Source: Peribacillus asahii (lineage in GTDB: Bacteria; Bacillota; Bacilli; Bacillales; DSM-1321). From it: DNA of 64,000 nt. Position 1 is the first letter of the stretch. Every line of letters starts with the position of its first letter. Location: positions 2,838,001 to 2,902,000 of the forward strand of contig NZ_CP026095.1 in assembly GCF_004006295.1 (NCBI RefSeq), in the 5' to 3' direction. Both the position numbers and the translations under genes were made by a program. Below are positions 24,478 to 33,156 of the stretch, piece after piece. Below the pieces are notes generated by a model. The model made no database searches and had not been told where the DNA came from. It saw only the letters and a program-made list of their open reading frames with translations.

Positions 24478-25218
24478 TCATTTCTTCTTTTTCTTCATGA
24501 ACTTCTTAACATCAAATCTCAGCCATTTATATATCATTAGATATCTTTCTTCACTAAAAATAGGATTATTAGGATTGTACCAAGTATTAAAAGGGATTCT
24601 GTTTTTTAAAGAATTACACATCCTACATGCAGGTACACAGTTTTTCAAATCATTTCTACCTTCAGGGATAACATGCTCCCTATGTAAATTTTGACCATAA
24701 AGATCTTTTGCTTCAACTTCTGATATCCCACAATATGCACAAGAATGATTAAAATATGACTTACATGAATTCCATTCCTGAGTTGTTATATCGTGATTTT
24801 TCTGCATTCTATTATTGTTATATATTTTAATTTTATCTTTATTATTTTTCCGATAGTTTTTATTATATTCTTTTATGTATTCTCTTAATTCTTCATTTTC
24901 TGCCTTTCGTTTTCTTAGATACTCATTACTTTTATCTCTATTTTTTCTCATCCTTTTTAATTCTAATTTTCTTTTCCAGTTTTCAGGTTTCCTGACGTAT
25001 GTAGCTGATCTTCTGATAGTACACTCTTTACAATATGGATTATAACCATCAACTCTATTAGCAGAGTTCTTATAATAAAATTCATCGGTCATCAGCAGCC
25101 ATTCATTACAATCTGAGCATAATTTATGTTCTACACCACAAATATATTTGTGGTTATTTTCATATGGAAATTTAAATTTCTTTTCTTTCTTAGTTTTAAT
25201 GTCACAAACTATAACCAA
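24478..25218 (-). CDS. HNH homing endonuclease, 246 aa (TTG start)
   Basis: An N-terminal treble-clef zinc finger (CSDC...CKEC, residues ~34-66) is followed by a basic linker and a C-terminal HNH domain: CAYCG, then HREHVIPEGRNDLKNCVPACRMCNS, with paired Cys for zinc and the catalytic His in REHV. AAGGAG precedes a TTG start. It is adjacent to a second HNH gene of the same build. Probably a free-standing homing nuclease. Confidence 0.8.
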   Translation of the reverse strand: MVIVCDIKTKKEKKFKFPYENNHKYICGVEHKLCSDCNEWLLMTDEFYYKNSANRVDGYNPYCKECTIRRSATYVRKPENWKRKLELKRMRKNRDKSNEYLRKRKAENEELREYIKEYNKNYRKNNKDKIKIYNNNRMQKNHDITTQEWNSCKSYFNHSCAYCGISEVEAKDLYGQNLHREHVIPEGRNDLKNCVPACRMCNSLKNRIPFNTWYNPNNPIFSEERYLMIYKWLRFDVKKFMKKKKK

Positions 25219-25259
25219 TATTATTCTCCTTTCTAGATTTACTCCTAATGAAATTCCTG

Positions 25260-25931
25260 TTATATTGTAATTTTATTTATGTATTGTTTATAATCACTAT
25301 CTAACCACTTCTTGATTTTATGTAAATTGTTCTGATCAAAATCTTTACTGATATTAAACCATTCCTCCAAACTAGAGGTGTGTTTTCTTCCATTGCAACT
25401 CTTACAACTCGGAACACAATTAGCTAAGTTGTTAGAACCATTATGATCCACATGTTCTTTATGGAAATCACCTAATCTAACTTTACCATTAAATTTTATG
25501 TAATGTTCCTCAATTGGTAAATGACAATACGCACATCTATAGTTGAAATAGTTCTTGCAGTTCTCCCACTCTTCATTTGTTATTTTATGAGTACCGTGCA
25601 TTCGTTTATACTGATTATATACACTTAACTTTTCTGGATTACTTCTTTGCCAACTTTTATAATTTTCTTGTTTTCTTTCAGCGTTTTCGTTATTCCAATT
25701 CTTAGCGTTATCTATATACATATCTCTATTTTCAACATAATACTCTTTATAATTTTCATACCATCTATCCATATTTTGCGCTTTCCATGTCACAGCCCTC
25801 CTTTTAGTACATTCCTTGCATTCAGGGTTAAAATAAATCCAATTACCTCTTGTCTTCGAATATTTATTTTGTGAGTAAAAATCCGTCAAAGCTTTATTTT
25901 CTCCGCAATCTGAACATACCTTTTTATTCAA
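25260..25931 (-). CDS. HNH homing endonuclease, 223 aa
   Basis: Same layout as its neighbour: CSDCGENKALTDFY...CKEC zinc finger, basic linker with NxxxW repeats, and an HNH domain with CAYC, HKEHVDHNGSNNLANCVPSC and CNGRKH. AGGAGG precedes a TTG start. The two genes are likely duplicates that have diverged. The operator-like repeat at 25262-25280 lies in its 3' end, upstream of the next nuclease. Confidence 0.8.
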   Translation of the reverse strand: MNKKVCSDCGENKALTDFYSQNKYSKTRGNWIYFNPECKECTKRRAVTWKAQNMDRWYENYKEYYVENRDMYIDNAKNWNNENAERKQENYKSWQRSNPEKLSVYNQYKRMHGTHKITNEEWENCKNYFNYRCAYCHLPIEEHYIKFNGKVRLGDFHKEHVDHNGSNNLANCVPSCKSCNGRKHTSSLEEWFNISKDFDQNNLHKIKKWLDSDYKQYINKITI

Positions 25932-26011
25932 TGTAAAATAAACCTCCTATTCATAGTTAAATTACGAAAAAATTTTAATTTTATCTTGTGTTATATTTGA
26001 ACTGTGAGATA

Positions 26012-26164
26012 TTAAATAACGTAATAATCTGTAATTGTAAGTCCTGCACCTTCTATTTCATCTTCCGCAATCTCAATACAATCTTCTACTGTTGGTGCAG
26101 AAACTTTTACCGTTCCTTCTTTTTCTGCATCCTCGTTCCACCAATGAAATCTCATTTCAACCAT
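26012..26164 (-). CDS. Small acidic protein, 50 aa
   Basis: AAGGAGG precedes the ATG. Product MVEMRFHWWNEDAEKEG... ends ...TDYYVI; acidic with a beta-strand/helix pattern. Function unknown. Confidence 0.7.
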   Translation of the reverse strand: MVEMRFHWWNEDAEKEGTVKVSAPTVEDCIEIAEDEIEGAGLTITDYYVI

Positions 26165-26261
26165 TCAAATTCCTCCTTCACAATATGTGTCTATTATGTA
26201 ATTAATAAAGCTAGTAGATATTATCTGTTATATACTATGTAATTTCCCTCACTAGCTTCTC

Positions 26262-26281
26262 ATTATAATTTTATTTATTGA
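26262..26281 (-). repeat. Operator-like repeat before the 50-aa gene
   Basis: The minus strand reads CAATAAATAAAATTATAATG, overlapping the stop of the 260-residue gene and about 100 bases upstream of the small gene. Confidence 0.6.
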
Positions 26282-27057
26282 TATCGCTCTTTCTTACTCA
26301 ACAATTCTTCTTTGATTTCATTATAATCTTTCCCTAACTGTATGAGTACTGAAATAGTTCTTTCTACATTAACGACTTTTCTTAAATCCTCAGTAGTAAA
26401 TGAATCTCTAATAGGATCATTTTTATCTAGCTCATACATCTCTCTTAGTCTCTTCGCATTTGAATCAAATAGAACTTTATAAACTAGATTCGTGAATGTG
26501 GAAAATTCAAAGCCTTGTTTTAATGTTCCTTGGTAAAATTCTTGAATTGAATCTGTTAACTGTTTTCTCTCACGCTTACTAATTTCACGTTCCACAGCCC
26601 ACATCTTTTGTTCTTTATCAGATATTTCTTCAACATTTAAAAGATAATTTCTAATTGATTGAGCTACTTCCGATTCGGTCAACACCATTCCTATTCTAAG
26701 CAGCCCTCTTCTATTAATAAGTGTTAAGGAACTAGCTCCTTTAAAGGCAGTTTCATCTTGAAACTCGCTTTTGAATTCCTTTAACGTCTTACCTTTCAAC
26801 ACTCTTAGCTCCCCGTATAGGTTGAATTCATCTCGATTACGTGAAATTATAGTTTTAATTGTTCCTACTGGTACTTCATAATAGTTAGCAATCATTTCTG
26901 TAGTTACTTCTACTGTATTTTCTAATAGCGGCACAATTTTGATTTTATCTAGTACACTATCTTTATAAACGTATTGATCTCTCATTGTTCTACTTTCAAC
27001 TAAAACCATTTCGTTTGATTCGGTTAATCCAGCTTCTAATTGCTTATTATTTGTCAT
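26275..27057 (-). CDS. Phage antirepressor/regulator-like protein, 260 aa
   Basis: Residues about 45-150 (VTTEMIANYYEVPVGTIKTIISRNRDEF... LINRRGLLRIGMVLTESEVAQSIRNYLLNVEE) resemble the N-terminal domain of phage regulators of the Rha/antirepressor type, where RRGLLRIGM..TES..A...R..LL is common. The rest is helical. AAAGGGG precedes ATG. It has a promoter with the operator-like repeat in its spacer. The role in regulation is inferred. Confidence 0.6.
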   Translation of the reverse strand: MTNNKQLEAGLTESNEMVLVESRTMRDQYVYKDSVLDKIKIVPLLENTVEVTTEMIANYYEVPVGTIKTIISRNRDEFNLYGELRVLKGKTLKEFKSEFQDETAFKGASSLTLINRRGLLRIGMVLTESEVAQSIRNYLLNVEEISDKEQKMWAVEREISKRERKQLTDSIQEFYQGTLKQGFEFSTFTNLVYKVLFDSNAKRLREMYELDKNDPIRDSFTTEDLRKVVNVERTISVLIQLGKDYNEIKEELLSKKERYQ

Positions 27058-27121
27058 TCGTATTCCCCTTTATAGTTTTTATTTTAAAGAAGATTAAACC
27101 ACGATGTGTCCGCCTATTAAT

Positions 27122-27150
27122 AGTATATAATTTTACTTATTTAATTGCAA
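27122..27150 (-). promoter_or_regulatory. Sigma-A promoter with the repeat inside the spacer
   Basis: On the minus strand TTGCAA, 17 bases, TATACT. The spacer itself reads TTAAATAAGTAAAATTA, a copy of the window-wide repeat. A protein bound there would block RNA polymerase directly. Confidence 0.7.
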
Positions 27151-27157
27151 CATATAT

Positions 27158-27271
27158 TTACCAACGATCTTGCAAGTTGCTAGAATATAGTAAACTTAAT
27201 CCCCAAACAAACACTACACCAACTAAAAACCAAGTGTATTCTGCAAAGAATCCTTTAATATAAGTTTTCAT
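27158..27271 (-). CDS. Small membrane protein, 37 aa
   Basis: AAGGAG precedes ATG. Product MKTYIKGFFAEYTWFLVGVV... has one membrane helix at about 12-30. Function unknown. Confidence 0.65.
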   Translation of the reverse strand: MKTYIKGFFAEYTWFLVGVVFVWGLSLLYSSNLQDRW

Positions 27272-27340
27272 ACTCTCATTCTCCTTTTTAGTTAAAAGTC
27301 CCATTTCATCGTATGTAGTGCTGTTATAGTCATTTTCATA

Positions 27341-27373
27341 TTATAGGGCAGCTAAACTATAACCGCCCTATAA
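27341..27373 (-). terminator. Hairpin after the 67-aa gene
   Basis: TATAGGGC...GCCCTATA, an 8-bp stem with a 15-base loop, 50 bases beyond the stop. The T-run is weak. Confidence 0.5.
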
Positions 27374-27423
27374 TACAATACGTGTAATTTTATGAATCAT
27401 AGTTTCGTTGGACTGTGCGGTAG

Positions 27424-27627
27424 TTAAACATCAATACCGTAACGTTCTCCGTAATTTTCAATGTACTCAGATAGAAATTCTCCTAACTGTTTGTAAAAAT
27501 CGTAATCATCCTCTGCACCACTAACAAAAGCTTCAATTTCTTCGCATGACAAGGAAATTTCTCCTTCATCACTCATCACCTCTAATTGGTGTCTGATAAA
27601 AGTTCTATACGCTTGCCTTGTATTCAT
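27424..27627 (-). CDS. Small acidic protein, 67 aa
   Basis: Start MNTRQAYRTFIRHQ chosen for spacing from AGGAATGG. Strongly acidic in the second half (ISLSCEEIEAFVSGAEDDYD). Function unknown. Confidence 0.65.
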   Translation of the reverse strand: MNTRQAYRTFIRHQLEVMSDEGEISLSCEEIEAFVSGAEDDYDFYKQLGEFLSEYIENYGERYGIDV

Positions 27628-27681
27628 ACTCACCATTCCTCCTATCTCATTGGTTGTGTTAATACTTGGTCGGACTGTGTG

Positions 27682-28020
27682 TCAAAGACGTTCGTGTTTA
27701 AACCCAGTGATTTTTTCTAGTTCATCATATGCGAACTTTTTATGAGTCTTATGCAACCTTCTCGCAGACCATAGATTCAAACTAATTAATTCACCAATTG
27801 TTGTTGCATATCGAGTTTTTGTTATGTCATCATCTTCTATTGCGCTATCGAGCAATTGGATTTCTTTTTGTTGTCGCTCCACTAAATTGATTAAATAAAG
27901 CAAGTGCGGCATGTGAATGTTATCAACTTCAATATGTTTTTTGACAACATCGAAATATCTTCCATTCCACTTACCTGCTTTGATATCGTCCCATTCTTTT
28001 TCTGTATATCCGTAATTCAA
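27682..28020 (-). CDS. LWSARRLHK-family hypothetical protein, 112 aa (TTG start)
   Basis: AAGGAGAGGTG precedes a TTG. The C-terminal 40 residues (ELISLNLWSARRLHKTHKKF..DELEKIT) match the product of 15911-16177. The N-terminus is different and contains an HxxxH region. Function unknown. Confidence 0.7.
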   Translation of the reverse strand: MNYGYTEKEWDDIKAGKWNGRYFDVVKKHIEVDNIHMPHLLYLINLVERQQKEIQLLDSAIEDDDITKTRYATTIGELISLNLWSARRLHKTHKKFAYDELEKITGFKHERL

Positions 28021-28090
28021 TTTACACCTCTCCTTTTATCGCACAGTTTTGGTCTACTACGCCTCATAAAATCAGTAATTTATCTTATAA

Positions 28091-28423
28091 TTAAATTTCC
28101 ACACCAACTGATTTTAACGCTGCTTTACAGATAGCCATCGGTGCTGTATTTTCCCTTACTTCAATATCATTATACGCCCCATCCATCATAGCTACTGCTA
28201 ATGTAACACTGTAAAAGTCATCACCATACCCTGTAACTCGTTTAACATCAGCGAAATCGAATTTTTCAAGAACTATCCATGCATCTTTTATATTTTCTGA
28301 AGGTCTAAATAAAACAGCATCCTCCCCTTCTTCTAAAATTACCCATAACCCAAATTCATCTGACTCTTTATAGGACAATTCTAAAACCTTTTCAATAACC
28401 AAACGGTCAATTTCTCTATTCAT
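28091..28423 (-). CDS. Hypothetical protein, 110 aa
   Basis: GAGGGAGG precedes the ATG of MNREIDRLVIEKV. The in-frame extension upstream covers the repeated GAAAAACGGAGCAT leader element. Alpha/beta, acidic. No family recognised. Confidence 0.65.
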   Translation of the reverse strand: MNREIDRLVIEKVLELSYKESDEFGLWVILEEGEDAVLFRPSENIKDAWIVLEKFDFADVKRVTGYGDDFYSVTLAVAMMDGAYNDIEVRENTAPMAICKAALKSVGVEI

Positions 28424-28509
28424 TATGTAGCCTCCCTCATTCTCTCTTATACTCCCAAATGCTCCGTTTTTCATCGCTAAAACTATGATAAAAGATGTGT
28501 TTTATAAGA

Positions 28510-28659
28510 CTAAAGTATATCTAAATCTCCATTAGGATTGATTTTCCTTTTTGATTCATCCAGATATGCCCCTATTGCAGCTTTAATTTGTTCATTGGTC
28601 TTTCCTTGATTCCGTAAGTTTTCTGTAATCTTTTTTAATTCAGCCATTTGTTTAAACAT
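28510..28659 (-). CDS. Small hypothetical protein, 49 aa
   Basis: AAAGGAG precedes ATG. Product MFKQMAELKKITENLRNQGK... is helical and basic, with a short acidic C-terminus. Function unknown. Confidence 0.7.
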   Translation of the reverse strand: MFKQMAELKKITENLRNQGKTNEQIKAAIGAYLDESKRKINPNGDLDIL

Positions 28660-28694
28660 AATTATCTCCTTTAATTTACGATTAAATTAGCATT

Positions 28695-28883
28695 TTATTC
28701 ATTATCTTTTGCATATTTCAATAAATCCTTAACAATTAATACAGAGATAACCAATATAGCAAGGTTTACGATAACATCATAAATATCCATTACATTATTA
28801 ATATAATTTTTAGCTAAATGGTAAATACTACTTATTAAGAAACCTTCTATAAACATTATTAAAATTCTAAAGCTATTTTTCAT
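28695..28883 (-). CDS. Small membrane protein with two helices, 62 aa
   Basis: AAAGGGAG favours the second in-frame ATG (MKNSFRILIMFIEG). Helices at about 4-22 and 34-54. It overlaps the stop of the preceding 45-residue gene region, so it is coupled to it. Confidence 0.65.
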   Translation of the reverse strand: MKNSFRILIMFIEGFLISSIYHLAKNYINNVMDIYDVIVNLAILVISVLIVKDLLKYAKDNE

Positions 28884-28885
28884 TT

Positions 28886-29023
28886 TCATACTCCCTTTGC
28901 AGTCTCCCTACATTCCCTAACAGCTTCTAGGACAAAATCATAATATACTAGCTGTTCCTCATACGATAGTTCAGCGAATTCCTTCAGAATTTCTAATTTC
29001 TCTTTACTCATTGTTATGTACAT
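28886..29023 (-). CDS. Small hypothetical protein, 45 aa
   Basis: GGAGGTATTAAT precedes ATG. Acidic helical product MYITMSKEKLEILKEFAELS... Followed at once by the small membrane protein. Function unknown. Confidence 0.65.
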   Translation of the reverse strand: MYITMSKEKLEILKEFAELSYEEQLVYYDFVLEAVRECRETAKGV

Positions 29024-29070
29024 ATTAATACCTCCATTTATCATAGATTAAAGTTTTTTGACTACATTAA

Positions 29071-29268
29071 TTAATCAATATCATTAAAATATTTAAACTG
29101 TTCTATTGCAATTATTGCCATTCCCCAGAATAGACCTATAAATAATGGTAACAGTGTATACCACCAAGCTTCATTTATTGTTTTATTCAAGTTAAAGCCA
29201 CTATTGAAGATTCCTACAAAGAAAATTAATATAGGTAATGTCATTTTGTTTGATAAAAATTTTTCCAT
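29071..29268 (-). CDS. Small membrane protein with two helices, 65 aa
   Basis: Membrane segments at about 10-28 and 36-56. The ribosome binding site TAGGAG is far (13 bases) from the ATG. Function unknown. Confidence 0.6.
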   Translation of the reverse strand: MEKFLSNKMTLPILIFFVGIFNSGFNLNKTINEAWWYTLLPLFIGLFWGMAIIAIEQFKYFNDID

Positions 29269-29284
29269 TTACTTATTTCAACTC

Positions 29285-29455
29285 CTATATCCCCTGAAAT
29301 ATTCTATAAACTTCAACGTACATATCATACTTATCTTTCACTTGATCTCGTGACATCCTTTGATGCTGCCTTTTTGTTATGTAAGTGTAAAATCCTTCGA
29401 AGCCTAAGCTAACTACCTCATGAGCCGATAACGCTCTAAATTGTTTAGATTTCAT
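29285..29455 (-). CDS. Small hypothetical protein, 56 aa
   Basis: GGAG precedes the ATG of MKSKQFRALSAHEVV; upstream in-frame codons cover the operator-like repeat at about 29534-29550. Basic, with QHQRMSRDQVKDKYDMY. Function unknown. Confidence 0.6.
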   Translation of the reverse strand: MKSKQFRALSAHEVVSLGFEGFYTYITKRQHQRMSRDQVKDKYDMYVEVYRIFQGI

Positions 29456-29576
29456 TTGAATTCTCCTCCATAATGTATTATTAATATTTCCTTTCACCTC
29501 ACTGGTTAGAATGAAGTAATTACAAACATCAATAGTTATAATTTTATTAATGAAAATCATAAGACGGAACTATAAG

Positions 29577-29774
29577 TTATTTGCTTAGACTTCCTGAAGA
29601 AACTTCTTTCCATATACTCCAATTAATCTTTTTATATTTTCCTGTCTCAAGATATTTAGAAGCTTGTTCTTTTATTAGAATTTGAAGTCTAACATCATCA
29701 CCTAAAGGCATAATCACCTTTTCAATTAAATTATTGTGATTTTCATCGTAAAATCTAACTTCACAAAATTTCAT
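29577..29774 (-). CDS. Hypothetical protein, 65 aa
   Basis: AAAGGATG precedes ATG. A probable promoter TTTCAA, 17 bases, TAAAAT lies 30-60 bases upstream. Basic alpha/beta protein. Function unknown. Confidence 0.65.
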   Translation of the reverse strand: MKFCEVRFYDENHNNLIEKVIMPLGDDVRLQILIKEQASKYLETGKYKKINWSIWKEVSSGSLSK

Positions 29775-29942
29775 CCTTGCACATCCTTTCTGCTTTATTC
29801 GATTTTACCATAATCATCAATTGATTGAAATTATTAAAAAGTTTGTGAAATTTAACTTTATAAAAACCCTGTAAATACTAGCTTTTTCAACCTCGTTTCA
29901 CAATCAAATTGAATTAAAATGATAGTTTTATCGTACTGCATG

Positions 29943-30155
29943 TTATTCCATTTCATCAATTCTTTCAGCCAAATCCATCAAAGCTGTACCTTCATTTGCG
30001 TGTTCATAAATAGTACAAATTAATTCAGTAAGTTGTTCTTTATATTGTTCAACCTTTTCAGCTTGCTCTATAAGCCATTTAAAGTTATCAATATGAACAA
30101 TTACACCTTTTCCATCATGTAAGCTTTCATCTTTGATTTCTTGAATTTTACTCAA
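29943..30155 (-). CDS. Hypothetical protein, 70 aa (TTG start)
   Basis: AAGGGAG lies eight bases before TTG. Predicted helical, with a coiled-coil-like middle (WLIEQAEKVEQYKEQLTELI). Function unknown. Confidence 0.65.
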   Translation of the reverse strand: MSKIQEIKDESLHDGKGVIVHIDNFKWLIEQAEKVEQYKEQLTELICTIYEHANEGTALMDLAERIDEME

Positions 30156-30193
30156 GCTCTCAACTCCCTTATTGTATATTTGGGTCTATTAAG

Positions 30194-30469
30194 TTAAATT
30201 ATTTCTTTTTTCTGCATATATACACATTTCCATCTTTCAAAAGTGCAAAAGCCGTGTTTATTTTTATTAAACTCATAATAATAATTATATACTTCATCGT
30301 GTTTGTAATCCTCTAATACTTTTTCAAGTGCAATGGTTAAAGCATTAAGTCTTTCCTCGCCCATCAGCAGTTTATTATCATTTGGTCTTAATAAAATATT
30401 TTCAGCAGTCCTAACAATCTTTTTATATCCACCATTTTTTATTTTCTGCTCAAAATTATAATTTTTCAT
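30194..30469 (-). CDS. Hypothetical protein, 91 aa
   Basis: AAAGGGG precedes ATG, and just upstream is an operator-like repeat (GATAAAATTATATTAAA). Basic start and Tyr-rich centre. No family recognised. Confidence 0.65.
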   Translation of the reverse strand: MKNYNFEQKIKNGGYKKIVRTAENILLRPNDNKLLMGEERLNALTIALEKVLEDYKHDEVYNYYYEFNKNKHGFCTFERWKCVYMQKKEII

Positions 30470-30519
30470 TTTAACAATCCCCTTTAATATAATTTTATCC
30501 GCCTATTAAAATACTTATT

Positions 30520-30675
30520 TTAACATCTAACGATTGCGATTGTCGCCTTTATTAAAATATTAATCGCTTTCTCTAAATCTTCCTTACTATCAGCTTTAAT
30601 ACCATTTATCAAAACTCCACCGTCTTCTAATGCTTCAATACTATTTCCGTTTATTCTAATTGTATTTTCTTCCAT
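30520..30675 (-). CDS. Small hypothetical protein, 51 aa
   Basis: AAAGGAGTGG precedes ATG. Product MEENTIRINGNSIEALEDGG... looks like a beta hairpin and a helix. Function unknown. Confidence 0.7.
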   Translation of the reverse strand: MEENTIRINGNSIEALEDGGVLINGIKADSKEDLEKAINILIKATIAIVRC

Positions 30676-30731
30676 CTATCCCACTCCTTTATTTTGTCCA
30701 GTGTTCTTTAGCTGATTCTTTTATAATAAAT

Positions 30732-30866
30732 TTATTTAGTTAATACTTTTACTTCATTCAAAACTTTAACCTGCTGCTGATCAAACAAAGCTGATAATTC
30801 CATTTGTTTAGTTATAATTGATTCAATACTTGGAGTTGCTTTCTTCTTGAATAGTTTCTTAAACAT
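30732..30866 (-). CDS. Small hypothetical protein, 44 aa
   Basis: GGGGAGTG precedes ATG. The start MFKKLFKKKATPS is strongly basic, then a Gln-rich helix. Function unknown. Confidence 0.65.
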   Translation of the reverse strand: MFKKLFKKKATPSIESIITKQMELSALFDQQQVKVLNEVKVLTK

Positions 30867-30968
30867 TCAATTCACTCCCCTGTTATATGTATTTTAGTTA
30901 CAACCTCCCACCTGTTATAGTGGGAACGCTCTAGGCTTAATGCACTTTTTTATACTCGCCCAGACGAG

Positions 30969-31430
30969 TTAATATTTATTTCCTTCAAGATCAGTGATGT
31001 TAATGTTATAAGCAACGCCCTGTTCTCTCATAAAATCTTTCAGTTCCTCTAAAGTTCCAACCAAGGACATAACTACAAAATTCTCATCTTTCATTTTAAT
31101 GTTTACTGTTGTATTTCCGAATTCATCTTGCTCTATAGAGAATTCACTGTCAGAAGCAACTTCATGTAACAAAGTATAACTTACTAATTTTGATAATTCT
31201 TCAACTTTATATCGTGTATTATAATCGAAATTCACTATGCAGTATACCAATGCTTGCTCAAGTACATCTTCATATGTAACTTTTTTATTTTCATGATTTT
31301 CCATGTATTCAATAGTTTCATACACTTCTTCAAAAACTTCCGAACCTAAGTTGTAAATGTATTCTTCTTGTACATCACTTGTAGCATACTTTTTAACCAT
31401 TTCATCATATTTTGAAATTGTTTTATTCAT
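30969..31430 (-). CDS. Hypothetical protein, 153 aa
   Basis: AAAGGGG precedes ATG. Acidic helical N-terminal half, beta-rich C-terminal half. Strong sigma-A promoter with the operator-like repeat upstream. No family recognised. Confidence 0.7.
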   Translation of the reverse strand: MNKTISKYDEMVKKYATSDVQEEYIYNLGSEVFEEVYETIEYMENHENKKVTYEDVLEQALVYCIVNFDYNTRYKVEELSKLVSYTLLHEVASDSEFSIEQDEFGNTTVNIKMKDENFVVMSLVGTLEELKDFMREQGVAYNINITDLEGNKY

Positions 31431-31492
31431 TCTTCATATCCCCTTTAAGTCCCTTTTGGACTGTTATTGTTATCCCCTTACTTCTTAATTCC

Positions 31493-31555
31493 ATTATATG
31501 CTATTGTTTCTGAAATTACAACCTTTATTTTATATTTTACTTAATTTTATTTATG
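31493..31555 (-). promoter_or_regulatory. Sigma-A promoter with upstream operator-like repeat
   Basis: On the minus strand TTGTAA, 17 bases, TATAAT (31493-31521). ATAAATAAAATTAAGTAAAA (about 31534-31553) lies about 13 bases upstream of the -35 box. Confidence 0.75.
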
Positions 31556-31620
31556 TTATTCTCTGATTCGTTAAGCTTATTATAATACATAAGGAATCAT
31601 ATAACAAGTAAAATTATACA

Positions 31621-31767
31621 TTATTCAGATAAGTATATAAAATAAATCTCCTCTTTCAGTTCCTCGTAGTTTTCATCCCCGAACACATCTAAATATACAT
31701 AAATGATCCTCGCAAGCTCAGTAGGCTCTAATTCGTGCTTCTTGATGATGTTAATTAAGTTTTCCAT
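31621..31767 (-). CDS. Small acidic protein, 48 aa
   Basis: GGGAGG precedes ATG. Product MENLINIIKKHELEPTELAR..., helical. It lies between two regulatory regions. Function unknown. Confidence 0.7.
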   Translation of the reverse strand: MENLINIIKKHELEPTELARIIYVYLDVFGDENYEELKEEIYFIYLSE

Positions 31768-31884
31768 TGTAACGCCTCCCTTTGGTTATAGTTTATTATA
31801 TGAGCGATTTTAGGTATTATGATTAATTTTATAATTTAATTCAGTTAGGCTAATAAATGTAATATTTTATCTGAATTTGAACAA

Positions 31885-31917
31885 AGAAAAAAGCCACCAC
31901 ATTCACATGTAGCAGCT
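31885..31917 (-). terminator. Terminator after the Rep-like gene region
   Basis: On the minus strand AGCTGCTACAT-gtga-ATGTGGTGGCT forms an 11-bp stem (with G-T pairs) followed by TTTTTTC. It lies 260 bases beyond the rep stop, so the repeat region in between is transcribed. Confidence 0.75.
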
Positions 31918-31937
31918 CAGTCTAATAGGTTATCTTT

Positions 31938-32170
31938 TCGGACTATACTTAACAGATATTAATATTTAACCTTAGTATCAAATTTGAATAAGTTACATTT
32001 TCACACTATATATAATTATTTATGTAGTATAAATATATAACTTATTGAATAATAATTGTAATTTTATTTATTATGTGTAGTATTAATTTATAACTTATTC
32101 GTTTATTATAATTATATTAAATTTGAACCATTTTGAATTCTGTTGTATATAGTCCGAAATTGTAACTTAT
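31938..32170. repeat. AT-rich repeat region beyond the Rep-like gene, candidate origin
   Basis: About 240 bases without a gene. ATAACTTATT-like units occur at about 32037, 32087 and 32161, with an inverted copy AATAAGTTA at about 31991. The stretch is framed by CGGACTATA (about 31939) and its complement TATAGTCCG (about 32148). An operator-like repeat is at 32055-32073. Short repeats in AT-rich DNA next to a Rep-like gene suggest an origin or a regulatory RNA. Confidence 0.5.
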
Positions 32171-32181
32171 TTAATTAAGCT

Positions 32182-33141
32182 TTAAATTTGAGTTATTGTG
32201 TCAGAGTCAAATTCCTGTCCATTTTCTTGATTCTGCTGTTTTTCCAATAATTCAAAGTATTCCTCAACTTCCAACACTTTTATTCTTTCATATTCTACAG
32301 GTTCATTTGTGAATTGTGTAAATTCATTTGTTATGTAAGAGTTTGCTTTGCGTTTATGATCCTCTAGTGCTATACAGAAAAATTCTTGATTATGTATTCC
32401 CTCGACCATTTTATACTTCCTTAAGTTAGATAATGAATCTGTCATAGTTGTATATGGTAAACCTGTCTTTTCTGCTAATGTTTTCATTGGAATATCATAA
32501 GCTCCCCTGAATATTTGATTATTCATCTTTAAGAAAGCATATAAATAGAATCCAGTGCAGCCTATCTTATCGTTATTCATACAATACATAAATACTTCAA
32601 AAGGGATTAAATGAGTGTTATCAACTTCAAAAAATGTCCCATCTTCATACCCATTATTATAATCCCCTTTCATTTCTTCATCATAAATATGTCTATGAAA
32701 TGCTTTAACAGGAAATTTAACTGTATACTTTCTACTGATACTCCCTTTTATTTCTTCTTTAAAATAATCATCCATTTCACTAAGTAAAGTAAAAGTCAAT
32801 CCATCATCTTCCGATAATTCCCAAACAACAGGGAAATCCTTTACTGTTTCAGTATATCCCATTGTATCAAGTGCACCATTCTTCTTAAGTATGTAGTCTA
32901 TACCTTTGGTATCTGGATTGTAGCCTAGAATCTCCTTCATCTTCCTGTTATCAATTTGATTGTACGCAAATTTGGCGTGACGATATAACCAATTAACCAA
33001 GTAATAATAAGAATAGGCTACTGGAATATGCACACCTTTTTTAATATTGTTTTGTAAATCTTCAAAAATTTCATTAGGCATAAATAATTTAGACTCTTTT
33101 TCATCAAACTTTAATAAGCTTTCAATTTCCTCATATTTCAT
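32182..33141 (-). CDS. Replication-initiator-like winged-helix protein, 319 aa
   Basis: The central-to-late part (about 205-250: IPMKTLAEKTGLPYTTMTDSLSNLRKYKMVEG) is a clear winged helix-turn-helix. The N-terminal part with an aromatic YSYYYLVNWLYRHAKF stretch recalls RepA/DnaD-like initiator domains of Gram-positive plasmids and phages. It is flanked by repeats on both sides (33157-33212 upstream, 31938-32170 downstream). GGAGG precedes ATG. A replication role is inferred from build and context, not proven. Confidence 0.55.
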   Translation of the reverse strand: MKYEEIESLLKFDEKESKLFMPNEIFEDLQNNIKKGVHIPVAYSYYYLVNWLYRHAKFAYNQIDNRKMKEILGYNPDTKGIDYILKKNGALDTMGYTETVKDFPVVWELSEDDGLTFTLLSEMDDYFKEEIKGSISRKYTVKFPVKAFHRHIYDEEMKGDYNNGYEDGTFFEVDNTHLIPFEVFMYCMNNDKIGCTGFYLYAFLKMNNQIFRGAYDIPMKTLAEKTGLPYTTMTDSLSNLRKYKMVEGIHNQEFFCIALEDHKRKANSYITNEFTQFTNEPVEYERIKVLEVEEYFELLEKQQNQENGQEFDSDTITQI

Positions 33142-33156
33142 TTTTAAATTCCTCCG

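Noticed and set aside
30955..30972. ACTCG-cccaga-CGAGT hairpin as terminator of the 153-aa gene
   Set aside because: On the minus strand it is followed by A-rich, not T-rich, sequence, so it is not a usual terminator.
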